24,118 nt of DNA, from positions 1 through 24,118 of the forward strand of contig JAJPXK010000036.1 in the NCBI GenBank assembly GCA_021205485.1, in the 5' to 3' direction. Position 1 is the stretch's first letter, and each line of letters begins with the position of its first letter. Positions 16,034-24,039 of the stretch are shown here, piece after piece. The notes under the pieces are model-generated. The model saw only the letters and a program-made list of their open reading frames with translations, searched no databases and was not told where the DNA came from. The translations under genes and the position numbers were made by a program. Source of the DNA: Clostridia bacterium. GTDB taxonomy: Bacteria; Bacillota; Clostridia; Christensenellales; Borkfalkiaceae.

Positions 16034-16069
16034 AAACAACGCAGACGTTTTAAGACGTCTGCGTTGTTT
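16034..16069. terminator. bidirectional terminator between the ABC operon and rseP
   Basis: A perfect 15-bp stem (AAACAACGCAGACGT with its complement ACGTCTGCGTTGTTT), loop TTTAAG, and A/T tracts on both sides. It serves the plus-strand permease and the minus-strand rseP, whose TAA stop (16069-16071) touches the stem. Confidence 0.9.
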
Positions 16070-17211
16070 TATACAAACTGTAAAATATCCACTAAAATTG
16101 CGAAAAGCAGTATGGCGACAAACCCTGCGGCGTGTATGGCCGCCTCCACCTTCCGCGGCACGGGCTTTTTAAAAATCCACTCTATAAGGCAGAAAATCAC
16201 CTTGCTGCCGTCCAGCGCGGGGATTGGCAAAAGGTTGAAAACCGCCAGATTGACCCCTATATATGCCGCAATCTCTAAAAAGCTCTGCACGCCCTGCGAC
16301 GCAATCTGCGAGGTAAGCATCACCGTGGTCACAGGCCCGCCTACCGCGTCTAACCCTAAACTGCCCGTTAAAAGCTCGCCTAACACCTTAAAAATCGTTC
16401 CCGCTATTTTAAACGAATAAGAAAACGCCCTGCCTATGCTTTTGAAAAAGCCGAAGCGGTAGTTTACAACCCCTACCGTCCAGTAGGCCACGCCGTCCTC
16501 CCGAACCTCGGTGTCGGCGCCTAACGCGCTCCACAGCTTGCTCGCCTCGGAAGAATTTTCAAAGTCGCAGTCGCGGCGAAGCGTGACGTAAATCACCTCG
16601 CTTTCGCCGTTTCGGGATACGGTAAAGGCGACTATATCCCCCTCTTCCTTGCCCGCGAGGGCGGTCATAAGGTCGGCGGTAAGGTAAATATCCCGCCCGT
16701 CGGCCTGCAAAATCACGTCGCCCGCAACAAAACTCTGCGATTGCGTGTAAGTTTCGTCGTAAATAACCCCGTTTATTTTAAGAGCCATCTGCCCGAAGCA
16801 TAAAAAAGAGGCAATAATTATAATTACCGCCGCGATATAGTTCATCAACGCGCCCGAGACGAGCACTATTATCCTCTGCCAGGGGGGATGTTCGTTGAAA
16901 GTTTTTACCTTTAATCCGCCCGAGAGCCTGACTGGCCCTGAAACCTTCCCCTCATCGTCCTCGCCCTCGAAGGCGCAGTAGCCGCCTAAGGGCAGAGCCC
17001 TCACCGAAAATACTTCCCCGCTCTTTTTGCCCGTCCTTTTGTACAACGCGGGGCCGAAGCCTATGGCAAATTCGTTGATTTTAAAGCCGAAGGCCTTGCC
17101 CGCGAGATAATGCCCGAACTCGTGCACGGTAATCATACCTAACAGTATGAGTACGGCTAAAAGCACCGAGACGGCGGTATTAAGAACGGAATTTAAGGAA
17201 AGTAAAGCCAA
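16069..17211 (-). CDS. rseP: site-2-type intramembrane zinc metalloprotease (RseP/RasP)
   Basis: A 380-residue M50 protease. The zinc site HEFGH (30-34) sits in the first membrane helix, a PDZ domain covers about residues 160-225 (FVAGDVILQADG), and the second catalytic motif LDG (333-335) is in a C-terminal helix, followed by a last helix. It cleaves within membranes, typically an anti-sigma factor already cut outside, or leftover signal peptides. The start is TTG at 17211: no ATG lies in the right place before the first helix, and a TGAGGT ribosome site made from the end of dxr is 5 bases upstream. Only 2 bases separate it from the dxr stop. A terminator follows. Confidence 0.95.
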   Translation of the reverse strand: MALLSLNSVLNTAVSVLLAVLILLGMITVHEFGHYLAGKAFGFKINEFAIGFGPALYKRTGKKSGEVFSVRALPLGGYCAFEGEDDEGKVSGPVRLSGGLKVKTFNEHPPWQRIIVLVSGALMNYIAAVIIIIASFLCFGQMALKINGVIYDETYTQSQSFVAGDVILQADGRDIYLTADLMTALAGKEEGDIVAFTVSRNGESEVIYVTLRRDCDFENSSEASKLWSALGADTEVREDGVAYWTVGVVNYRFGFFKSIGRAFSYSFKIAGTIFKVLGELLTGSLGLDAVGGPVTTVMLTSQIASQGVQSFLEIAAYIGVNLAVFNLLPIPALDGSKVIFCLIEWIFKKPVPRKVEAAIHAAGFVAILLFAILVDILQFV

Positions 17212-17213
17212 TT

Positions 17214-18332
17214 CTACCTCATATATTTTTGTGCGGCGGTCAGGGCGAGCTGTCTGCCTAAATTATCGGCGGCGAAAGCGTCGTCGTAACTTTTTACCGT
17301 TGTTTGCGGCACGGCGTTCAAAACGTCGGATATTACGCTGTAAATATCGGTAAACGGCAGCGCGTTCTTCAAAAACAGGCCGTCGGCGACCTCGCTCGCG
17401 GCGTTTAATAGCACGGGAGCGCTTCCGCCCCTTTCGCCGCACTGCAACGTAAGGTCATAGCAGGGATATTCCCCCCTTTTTACGGGGTAAAATTCCAGAG
17501 ACGCCGCCTTTGAAAAATCTAATTTTTTAAGCCCGCCGTCTATCCTTTCGGGATAGAAAAGGGCGGTCTGTATAGGCAGCCGCATATCAGGCGCCGACAT
17601 CTGCGAAAGCACGGCCCCGTCGTCAAACTCCACCATGGAATGGACTACGCTCTGCGGGTGTATAACTGCGGCAATTTTACCATAGCCGGCCCCGTAAAGG
17701 TGATGAGCCTCTATCACTTCAAAGCCCTTGTTGAGCATTGTGGCGCTGTCTACCGAAATTTTGGCGCCCATCTTCCAGACGGGGTGGCCGAGGGCCTTTT
17801 CCGGCGTTACAGCCTTGAGCTGAGCCTTGGTATATCCCCTGAACGGGCCGCCGCTCGCTGTTAAAATAAGCCTTTTAAACGGGGCCCGCCTGTCAAAGCC
17901 TAAACACTGCCATATAGCCGAATGTTCGCTGTCTATCGGCAGAATTTCCGCCCCCTTTTCGGCGGCGAGTCTGTTTACCAGGTCTCCGCCGCATACAAGC
18001 GTCTCTTTATTGGCGAGGGCTAAAGTCTTGCCCGCGTTTAACGCCGCCAGCGAGTACTTAAGCCCCGCGAAGCCGCCGCATGCGACTACGACTATATCCG
18101 CCTCCTCAAGCGAGGCTATAGAAAGGGCGTCCGCCTCGCTCGCCTTCGCCGCGGCGGAATAATCGGGCTTTACCTCATCCACCTGCCTTTTAAAGGCGTC
18201 AGAATTTCGGTCTGCGGCAAGCCCGATAATTTTACATTTGTCGGGGAAGGACAGGGCGACCTGTACAGTCTGCCTGCCTATAGAGCCCGTACTGCCTATA
18301 AGCGCTATTTTTTTTATGTTATTATCCTGCAT
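17214..18332 (-). CDS. dxr: 1-deoxy-D-xylulose 5-phosphate reductoisomerase
   Basis: A 372-residue enzyme of the MEP isoprenoid pathway, converting 1-deoxyxylulose 5-phosphate to methylerythritol 4-phosphate with NADPH. The NADPH loop GSTGSIG (13-19), ALANKETLV, the metal site PIDSEH, the LTASGGPF loop, DSATMLNKGFEVIEA and HPQSVVHSMVEF are all intact. I chose the ATG at 18332 because the protein then begins close to the nucleotide-binding strand, as in the family. An upstream TTG at 18368 lacks a ribosome site. The gene is separated from cdsA by a terminator, so dxr-rseP may have its own promoter in the AT-rich 18333-18389; I see a TATAAT (18337-18342) but no well-spaced -35 box. Confidence 0.96.
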   Translation of the reverse strand: MQDNNIKKIALIGSTGSIGRQTVQVALSFPDKCKIIGLAADRNSDAFKRQVDEVKPDYSAAAKASEADALSIASLEEADIVVVACGGFAGLKYSLAALNAGKTLALANKETLVCGGDLVNRLAAEKGAEILPIDSEHSAIWQCLGFDRRAPFKRLILTASGGPFRGYTKAQLKAVTPEKALGHPVWKMGAKISVDSATMLNKGFEVIEAHHLYGAGYGKIAAVIHPQSVVHSMVEFDDGAVLSQMSAPDMRLPIQTALFYPERIDGGLKKLDFSKAASLEFYPVKRGEYPCYDLTLQCGERGGSAPVLLNAASEVADGLFLKNALPFTDIYSVISDVLNAVPQTTVKSYDDAFAADNLGRQLALTAAQKYMR

Positions 18333-18389
18333 AAATATTATACCTATATATTTGCAAAATATTCGCAACTATTTTCAAGCAAATTAAAA

Positions 18390-18411
18390 TTCCCCCGTAA
18401 AAGCGGGGGAA
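18390..18411 (-). terminator. rho-independent terminator after cdsA
   Basis: On the minus strand TTCCCCCG-cttta-CGGGGGAA then TTTTAATTT. It lies 9 bases after the cdsA stop and splits the cluster between cdsA and dxr. Confidence 0.8.
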
Positions 18412-18420
18412 ATTATAAAT

Positions 18421-19290
18421 TTACAACATAAACATAAAAGAAAGAAGAACAACTATCCCCGCGAACAGCGTTCCGTCGAAACGGTCCATCACGCCGCCGT
18501 GCCCGGGCAGAAGTTTGCCCATATCCTTTATTCCGCACTCGCGCTTTACGGCGCTTTCAAACAGGTCGCCGAACTGCGTAGCCACCGATACGCACAGCCC
18601 TATTATTATCATAGCCGCCCATGCGGGAAGGGCAGTGTTCAGGGCCGCCTCGCCGCCTAACGCTATATATAAATAATATGCAGCCACGGCGCCGCCTATG
18701 CCGCCTATAAGGCCGCCGACGGAACCTATAACCGTCTTGTTAGGGCTCACCTTAGGGGCGAGCTTTACCTTTACCTTTTTGCCTAAAAGTATGCCGAATA
18801 AAAAGGCTATGGCGTCGGTTAAGGGTACGGCTATAAACAGTACCATTATGGCGAGCATAGAGTTGCTTTCAAGATGGTTTACCGCCGAAAGCACTGCGCT
18901 TAAAAGCCCCGCGTACAAAATTACGAATACAGAGGCCATAGTGCTTTTTATATTGCTCTGTTCGTGGTCTACAACAAACATTATGGCGAGAAGGATAAGC
19001 CCCGCGCCTATAGTGTAGGCTATGCCTGCGTAACCCGAACTCATAAGCATATCGTAGATTACGTAAAGGGGCACCGATAAGGCGCAAAATACTATCGTCA
19101 CGGCCCTCTGCATATAAGAAATACAGCCTAAGGCCCTGATCAATTCCAGCGAGCCTAACACGGCTATCGCCGTAAACACGGCGTCGAACAATAAACTGCC
19201 GTAACCAGAGGGTATAAGCCACTTCGCGGCGCATAAAGCTATTACGCAAAGGACGTAAACCACGCTGGTTATCGTTCTCTTTTTACTCAT
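18421..19290 (-). CDS. cdsA: phosphatidate cytidylyltransferase
   Basis: A 289-residue membrane enzyme that makes CDP-diacylglycerol from phosphatidic acid and CTP, the branch point for phosphatidylglycerol and related lipids. The family signature is at residues 246-272: Ser246, KR, KD, PGHGG and DRFD. The earlier KVSPNKTVIGSVGG motif (180-193) is also typical. About eight hydrophobic helices cover the rest. The ATG follows AAAGGTG and lies 9 bases after uppS, so uppS and cdsA are cotranscribed. Length is usual for the family. Confidence 0.96.
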   Translation of the reverse strand: MSKKRTITSVVYVLCVIALCAAKWLIPSGYGSLLFDAVFTAIAVLGSLELIRALGCISYMQRAVTIVFCALSVPLYVIYDMLMSSGYAGIAYTIGAGLILLAIMFVVDHEQSNIKSTMASVFVILYAGLLSAVLSAVNHLESNSMLAIMVLFIAVPLTDAIAFLFGILLGKKVKVKLAPKVSPNKTVIGSVGGLIGGIGGAVAAYYLYIALGGEAALNTALPAWAAMIIIGLCVSVATQFGDLFESAVKRECGIKDMGKLLPGHGGVMDRFDGTLFAGIVVLLSFMFML

Positions 19291-19299
19291 AAAACACCT

Positions 19300-19986
19300 T
19301 TATATTTTGCCGTACCTGCGGCTGCGCAAAGAATAATCTTTAAGAGCCTTGTCAAATGCGGCGTTGTTGAAATCGGGGAACAGAATATCCGTAAAATACA
19401 GCTCGGCGTAGGCCGCCTGCCACAGCAAAAAGTTAGAGAGCCTTACCTCCCTCCCCGTGCGGATTATAAGGTCGGGGTCGGGTATGCCGTCGGTGTACAA
19501 AAGATGAGAAAAGTCTTCTTCAGTAACTTTTTTGCCGCGCTGCACGGCCAGATTGGCCGCCCTTACAATCTCTGCCCTGCTGCCGTAGTTGATGGCAAAA
19601 ATCACCGTAAGGTCGGGGTTTTCTACCTTCCTCGCGCAGGCGGAGAGCATCTTTTGCTGCACGTCAGCGGGAAGAACCGAAATATCGCCGATTATGCGCA
19701 CATCGCTGTTTTCTTTGGAAAGTTTTACGGCGTACTCGCCGAAGTATTTGCGGAAAAGGTCATAAATGCCCTCAAGCTCCTCTTCGGGGCGGTTTAAGTT
19801 TTCGGTGGACAGCGTGTACAGGGTAAGGTACCTTATGCCCCTGTCCTTTGCGTGAGCGGCGAGCTTCATTACCCGCTTCATGCCCGCGTCATGGCCGTAG
19901 TTTCTCGGTTTTAACCGCTGTTTGGCCCACCTGCCGTTGCCGTCCATAATTATGCCCACGTGAAGGGGCAGATTTTCGTCCGCCAT
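19300..19986 (-). CDS. uppS: undecaprenyl diphosphate synthase (cis-prenyltransferase)
   Basis: A 228-residue cytoplasmic enzyme extending farnesyl diphosphate with isopentenyl units to make the lipid carrier for peptidoglycan synthesis. IMDGNGRWA with catalytic Asp15 is intact, as are NYGSRAEIV and SNFLLWQAAYAELYFTD. Two usually conserved places differ: STENLNRP has Leu64 where Trp or Phe is common, and RTGREVR (176-182) has Arg179 where Gly or Ser usually precedes Glu. The key Arg and Glu residues of the latter loop remain. The ATG shares one base with the frr stop (TAATG). Somewhat short for the family. Confidence 0.94.
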   Translation of the reverse strand: MADENLPLHVGIIMDGNGRWAKQRLKPRNYGHDAGMKRVMKLAAHAKDRGIRYLTLYTLSTENLNRPEEELEGIYDLFRKYFGEYAVKLSKENSDVRIIGDISVLPADVQQKMLSACARKVENPDLTVIFAINYGSRAEIVRAANLAVQRGKKVTEEDFSHLLYTDGIPDPDLIIRTGREVRLSNFLLWQAAYAELYFTDILFPDFNNAAFDKALKDYSLRSRRYGKI

Positions 19987-20558
19987 TAAACGGTCATAAT
20001 CTCCTTTTCTTTTTCCGCAGAAGCCGCGTCTATTTTGGAAACGGCATCTGCCACCATTTTTTCTATTTCCTTTTCTACCACAGCGGCCTCGTCTTCAGAG
20101 AGGACTTTGTCGTTTTTAAGCTTCTTTACCGAGTCCATAGCCTCGCGGCGTACGTTGCGTTCGGCGACTTTTGCGTCCTCAGCCATCTTCTTTATCTGCT
20201 TTACAAGGTCCTTTCTGCGTTCGGTGGTAAGCTCGGGGAAAACGAGCCTTATAACCTTGCCGTCGTTGGTAGGGTTAATGCCTACGCCGGACGTCTGTAT
20301 GGCCTTTTCTATGCCCTTTAAGATGGATACGTCCCAGGGGGAGATTACAAGGCACCTGCCCTCCTGTACCGAGATGTTAGAAGTCTGGTTTACGGGCGTA
20401 GGAACGCCGTAGTAGTCCACCATAACCTTATCGAGTATATGAGGGTTGGCCCTGCCCGCGCGGATAACCGAATAGTCCTCTTTTAAAACGCTTATCGTCT
20501 TGGAAAGTTTGTCGTCCAATATAAGGATGACTTCCTCTGCCTGTTCGTTGTCAATCAT
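19986..20558 (-). CDS. frr: ribosome recycling factor
   Basis: A 190-residue factor that, with EF-G, splits ribosomes after termination. The conserved VIRAGRANPHIL (about 32-43), YYGVPTPVNQ, the FPELTTERRKDL segment and the long C-terminal helix rich in Lys/Glu are all present. The ATG has GGAGGAATATAT in front. It is coupled to uppS by a TAATG overlap and separated from pyrH by a 145-base gap holding a dispersed repeat. Confidence 0.97.
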   Translation of the reverse strand: MIDNEQAEEVILILDDKLSKTISVLKEDYSVIRAGRANPHILDKVMVDYYGVPTPVNQTSNISVQEGRCLVISPWDVSILKGIEKAIQTSGVGINPTNDGKVIRLVFPELTTERRKDLVKQIKKMAEDAKVAERNVRREAMDSVKKLKNDKVLSEDEAAVVEKEIEKMVADAVSKIDAASAEKEKEIMTV

Positions 20559-20619
20559 ATATATTCCTCCATAATCTTTTTTCGCTCAAATATTTATGCA
20601 TTGCTTCGCAAAAGCGTGT

Positions 20620-20700
20620 CTCTTCCCTTGCCCTACCTTACAAAAGGGGAAGGCGAGGGCGGTGTGTTGCAACGGCGCCCTGCTATCAAAGGGAAAACAA
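20620..20700. repeat. dispersed repeat between pyrH and frr
   Basis: Contains CTTCCCTTGCCCTACC with AAAAGGGGAAGGCGAGGGC, and a tail GGTGTGTTGCAACGGCGCCC similar to the tail of the repeat at 12579-12642. It lies within a conserved housekeeping operon and would be transcribed between pyrH and frr. Confidence 0.6.
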
Positions 20701-20703
20701 TAG

Positions 20704-21414
20704 TTAATTATTATCTATAAGCGTGCCGAGTTTTTCGCCGCAGACGGCGCGGACGAGGGAACGCTCGTCGTTTAAACCAAACGCAAGCACGGGAATGTTG
20801 TTTTCCATGCACATCGTGGCGGCCGTTACGTCCATAGCCTTGATGCCGTTCTTTATTATATCCATATAATTGAGATGGTCATATTTTACGGCTGAAGGGT
20901 TCAGCTTAGGGTCGCTGTCGTAAATGCCGTCGATATTTTTTGCCATCATAAGAACTTCCGCCTGAATCTCGCACGCACGCTGAGCCGCGGCGGTATCGGT
21001 AGAGCAGTAAGGGTTGCCCGTTCCGCAGGCCATGATTACCACCCTTCCCTTTTCAAAATGATGAAGGGCTTTGCGTAAAATGTAGGGCTCGGCGACGGAA
21101 GTCATTATAAGGGCCGTCTGCACCCTTGTAGGGATGCCCCTTCTCTCTATGGCGTCCATCATGGCGAGGGAGTTCATAACCGTGGCGAGCATGCCCATAT
21201 GGTCGGCGGTAGTCCTGTCCATATTGGTTCCCTGCCTGCCGCGCCAGAAGTTTCCTCCGCCTATTACAAGGGCTATATCTACGCCCATGTCATGGATGGC
21301 GACAATCTGGTCTACAACCCCCGAAATAACCGTTTCGTCAAGGCCGTGGCCCTGTTTGCCGGCGAGGGCCTCGCCCGAAAGTTTTATAAGCACTCTTTTG
21401 TATTTAGCCTGCAT
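20704..21414 (-). CDS. pyrH: UMP kinase
   Basis: A 236-residue amino-acid-kinase-fold enzyme phosphorylating UMP to UDP with ATP. KLSGEAL (11-17), the glycine loop IGGGNFWRG, TADHMGMLATVMN, and the acceptor-side TGNPYCSTDTAAAQRA are all conserved; Cys replaces the more usual Phe in NPYFSTD. The DGIYDSDPK segment is also present. It has its own promoter at 21447-21475 and an AAAAGGGGTG site 4-5 bases before the ATG. It begins the pyrH-frr-uppS-cdsA unit. Confidence 0.97.
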   Translation of the reverse strand: MQAKYKRVLIKLSGEALAGKQGHGLDETVISGVVDQIVAIHDMGVDIALVIGGGNFWRGRQGTNMDRTTADHMGMLATVMNSLAMMDAIERRGIPTRVQTALIMTSVAEPYILRKALHHFEKGRVVIMACGTGNPYCSTDTAAAQRACEIQAEVLMMAKNIDGIYDSDPKLNPSAVKYDHLNYMDIIKNGIKAMDVTAATMCMENNIPVLAFGLNDERSLVRAVCGEKLGTLIDNN

Positions 21415-21446
21415 AAAACACCCCTTTTAAAATATTCACCCGTAAA

Positions 21447-21475
21447 ATTATAGCACGGCGGCGATTAATTTACAA
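21447..21475 (-). promoter_or_regulatory. pyrH promoter
   Basis: Minus strand: TTGTAA (21475-21470), 17-base spacer, perfect TATAAT (21452-21447), 33 bases before the pyrH ATG. The terminator just upstream supports an independent transcription start. Confidence 0.7.
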
Positions 21476-21545
21476 TACCGAATGGCAAAATTTTATTTAA
21501 AATTTTTAAATCTCTGCAAACGATACATATTTTACGCATATAAAA

Positions 21546-21563
21546 CGGCGGTTTCGCCCGCCG
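21546..21563 (-). terminator. terminator after the two-helix membrane protein gene
   Basis: Minus strand CGGCGG-gcgaaa-CCGCCG followed by TTTTATAT, 29 bases after the stop of the gene ending at 21592. Confidence 0.75.
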
Positions 21564-21591
21564 ATCGCATATAATTGAAGAAAAAATATTT

Positions 21592-22197
21592 TCAAGCCTT
21601 TTTTTCGGCGGGTTTTTCTCCCCGCAGAATATCGGCCTCGCGCAGTTTTTCTTCCACCCTTTTGCTCGCTTCGTCAACGCCGAAGCCGGGATGCTCCCTG
21701 TCGTCCTCTTCGTCTATCTTTCTCAGCCTCCAGTTTTCGCGCAGAAAACTCCACACGATTATCGCGGCGGCGCCGAAAATCACAACCGCCCAGCCGCCTA
21801 AGGCTATGGCCATAAGGTTATTTAAAAATCCGCATATCAGCATCACTATGCCGGCGACGCCTACGGCTATGCCCGCAAAAAACATAATACGCAAAATTAT
21901 ACGCAGCCTGTTCTTTTTTCCGTCTTTGACATCCCCCGCGCTTATGCCGCTTATAATCTCGCCGATCTCTTTTTCTATCTCGCACAGACGGCTGTAATTA
22001 GGCTGAGAGCGGTCGCGCTGCATAATAACCTCGGCGTAATTTTTGCCGTCCGCCTTTTCTTCGGAGCGGCCCGCCTCGCGGTAACCTAAACGCATGTATC
22101 TGTCTACATACGCCTCTATAAATTTATCTTCCACCCTTATTTGTTTAAAATCGTTGTCGGGATCAAGGGTATTAATTTCGCTTATCTCTGCGCTCAT
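21592..22197 (-). CDS. two-helix membrane protein of unknown function
   Basis: A 201-residue protein I do not recognise. Residues 1-95 are charged and soluble-looking. Two adjacent membrane helices follow (about 99-123 and 127-151), then a highly charged tail that looks coiled-coil (ASKRVEEKLREADILRGEKPAEKK). Both ends should face the cytoplasm. I chose the ATG at 22197; the frame is open to 22278, but a clear promoter lies at 22238-22266, downstream of that alternative start. The gene has its own promoter and terminator between tsf and pyrH, so it is a separate unit. No catalytic motif is visible; a membrane scaffold or stress protein is only a guess. Confidence 0.8.
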   Translation of the reverse strand: MSAEISEINTLDPDNDFKQIRVEDKFIEAYVDRYMRLGYREAGRSEEKADGKNYAEVIMQRDRSQPNYSRLCEIEKEIGEIISGISAGDVKDGKKNRLRIILRIMFFAGIAVGVAGIVMLICGFLNNLMAIALGGWAVVIFGAAAIIVWSFLRENWRLRKIDEEDDREHPGFGVDEASKRVEEKLREADILRGEKPAEKKA

Positions 22198-22237
22198 AAC
22201 AATTTCTCTCGGAAAGCTCCCCGCTTCCCCGATTCTA

Positions 22238-22266
22238 ATTATATCACTATATCGGCTAAAAGACAA
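22238..22266 (-). promoter_or_regulatory. promoter of the two-helix membrane protein gene
   Basis: Minus strand TTGTCT (22266-22261), 17-base spacer, perfect TATAAT (22243-22238), about 40 bases before the ATG at 22197. It decides against the longer start at 22278. Confidence 0.7.
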
Positions 22267-22285
22267 TAAATTATACAAAAAAATT

Positions 22286-22315
22286 CGGGCGGCGTAACAT
22301 AATTTACGCCGCCCG
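22286..22315 (-). terminator. terminator after tsf
   Basis: Minus strand stem CGGGCGGCGTAA with its exact complement (12 bp), 6-base loop, then AATTTTTTTGT. It ends the rpsB-tsf unit. Confidence 0.92.
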
Positions 22316-22334
22316 CGGATATATTTTATAGTTT

Positions 22335-23237
22335 TTAGTTTTCGCCCTTCATAGCGGCAACCTGCTTTGCTACTTCTTCAGAGAGGTCTTCGCTCTTCTT
22401 TTCAAGGCCTTCGCCCATTTCATAGCGGACGAATCTCGCGATTTTGAACTTCTTGCCTACAACCTGCTCTACGGTAAGGCTGTCGTCCTTTACGAAAGCC
22501 TGCTTTAACAGGCAGTTTTCCGAATAATACTTGCCCATCTTGCCCGCTACTATCTTTTCAAGTATTTCCTTAGGCTTCTTGGCGTTCTTTTCGTCGTTCT
22601 GCATCTGTACGAGCATTATTTCCTTTTCCTTTTCGATAACTTCGGCGGGAACTTCCTCTGCCGTAAGGTAAGAAGGACGGGCTGCGGCTATCTGCAGAGC
22701 GATGTCGTGCAAAGTTTCTTCTGAACCCGCGGTAAAGTCAACGGCCTCTACCATAACGCCTACTTTGCCGCCCATATGGATGTAAGTTTCTATCTTGCCC
22801 TCGGTCTTATAGATTGTGAACCTGCGAAGGGAAATCTTTTCGCCGATGATGGCCGTCATATTGGTGATATAATCCTTTACCGTGCCGCCTTCCGCGGGGC
22901 AGGCGAGCAGAGCTTCTACGTCTGCGGGATTGTTCTCCGCGGCGATTTTAGCTATAGAGTCTACTATTCCGTGGAATTTGTCGCCCTTGGACACGAAGTC
23001 GGATTCGCAGTTTACTTCAACCAGAACGCCGACACCGCCGTTTACGTAAGCGCCTACCGCGCCCTCGGCCGCGATGCGGCTTTCCTTTTTAACGGCCTTG
23101 GCTATGCCGCGTTCCCTTAAAAGTTCTGCGGCCTTTTCCATATCGCCGTCTGCGTCTGTAAGAGCCTTTTTGCAATCAAGCATGCCCGCGCCGCTTTTTT
23201 CGCGCAGGGTCATAACGTCTTTAGCCGTGAATGCCAT
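22335..23237 (-). CDS. tsf: elongation factor Ts
   Basis: A 300-residue nucleotide exchange factor for EF-Tu. The N-terminal UBA-like domain has LREKSGAGMLDCKKAL, followed by AAEGAVGAYV and VNCESDFV, which contact EF-Tu in known structures; the two core subdomains and the coiled-coil region follow. The ATG at 23237 starts MAFTAKDVM as in homologues and has AGAGGT upstream; the frame is open to 23306 but that part overlaps the end of rpsB. It lies 25 bases after rpsB and is cotranscribed with it. Confidence 0.97.
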   Translation of the reverse strand: MAFTAKDVMTLREKSGAGMLDCKKALTDADGDMEKAAELLRERGIAKAVKKESRIAAEGAVGAYVNGGVGVLVEVNCESDFVSKGDKFHGIVDSIAKIAAENNPADVEALLACPAEGGTVKDYITNMTAIIGEKISLRRFTIYKTEGKIETYIHMGGKVGVMVEAVDFTAGSEETLHDIALQIAAARPSYLTAEEVPAEVIEKEKEIMLVQMQNDEKNAKKPKEILEKIVAGKMGKYYSENCLLKQAFVKDDSLTVEQVVGKKFKIARFVRYEMGEGLEKKSEDLSEEVAKQVAAMKGEN

Positions 23238-23262
23238 AATATATATACCTCTGTTATTAAAA

Positions 23263-24039
23263 TTATTCGGCAGCGCCGTCCGCTTCTTCGGGTACGGCCT
23301 CTGCAAGGGCTTCTTCTACGTTTACTTCCTCTTCGGCGGCCTCTACCACGGGTGTTTCGCCCTGGTTAGCCTCTATAACGGCGTTAGCTATTACAGAAGA
23401 AATAAGTTTTATAGCCCTTATGGCGTCGTCGTTGCCGGGGATTACGTAGTCTATCAAATCGGGATCGCAGTTTGTATCCGTAATAGCCACGATAGGAATG
23501 TTGAGCTTGCGGGCTTCGGCCACGGCGATATCCTCGTTGTGAGGGTCAACCACGAACATAACCCCGGGGAGCTTTGTCATATTGCGGATGCCGCCAAGGT
23601 TTGTCTGAAGTTTAGCGAGTTCTTCCTTTAATTTTGCCACTTCCTTTTTAGGGAGAAGGTCAAATTCGCCGCTCTCCTGCATCCTTTCGATGGCAGCCAT
23701 GCGGTCTATGCGGGAACGTATGGTCTTGAAGTTGGTGAGCGTGCCGCCGAGCCAGCGGGAATTTACATAGTACTGACCGCAGCGTTCTGCTTCTTCCTTG
23801 ATGGCGTCCTGAGCCTGCTTCTTTGTGCCTACGAAAAGAATGGACTTGCCTTCTTTAACGCTTTCTACAACGTAGTTGTAAGCCTCTTCGATAAGGTTTA
23901 CGGTAAGTTGTAAGTCGATGATGTGAATGTCGTTTCTCGCAGCGTAGATGTACTTGCTCATCTTAGGGTTCCACTTTCTTGTCTGGTGGCCGAAATGAAC
24001 GCCTGCCTCTAAAAGCTGCTTCATTGTGATAACTGCCAT
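23263..24039 (-). CDS. rpsB: 30S ribosomal protein S2
   Basis: A 258-residue S2 protein of the small ribosomal subunit. The start MAVITMKQLLEAGVHFGHQT, the helix GTKKQAQDAIKEEAERCGQYY, the NSRWLGGTLTN loop and NIPIVAITDTNCDPDLIDY are all canonical. The last 30 residues form an acidic, Ala/Glu-rich tail, common in Bacillota. GGAGGAATTAAA precedes the ATG. It is the first gene of rpsB-tsf, whose promoter must lie beyond the right edge. Confidence 0.98.
   Translation of the reverse strand: MAVITMKQLLEAGVHFGHQTRKWNPKMSKYIYAARNDIHIIDLQLTVNLIEEAYNYVVESVKEGKSILFVGTKKQAQDAIKEEAERCGQYYVNSRWLGGTLTNFKTIRSRIDRMAAIERMQESGEFDLLPKKEVAKLKEELAKLQTNLGGIRNMTKLPGVMFVVDPHNEDIAVAEARKLNIPIVAITDTNCDPDLIDYVIPGNDDAIRAIKLISSVIANAVIEANQGETPVVEAAEEEVNVEEALAEAVPEEADGAAE

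Noticed and set aside
18333..18368. TTG start of dxr at 18368
   Set aside because: No ribosome site, and the added 12 residues are not found before the nucleotide-binding strand in the family.
21465..21677. A 70-codon minus-strand open frame overlapping the end of the two-helix protein gene
   Set aside because: It spans the terminator and pyrH promoter, lacks a ribosome site, and overlaps a better-supported gene in another frame.
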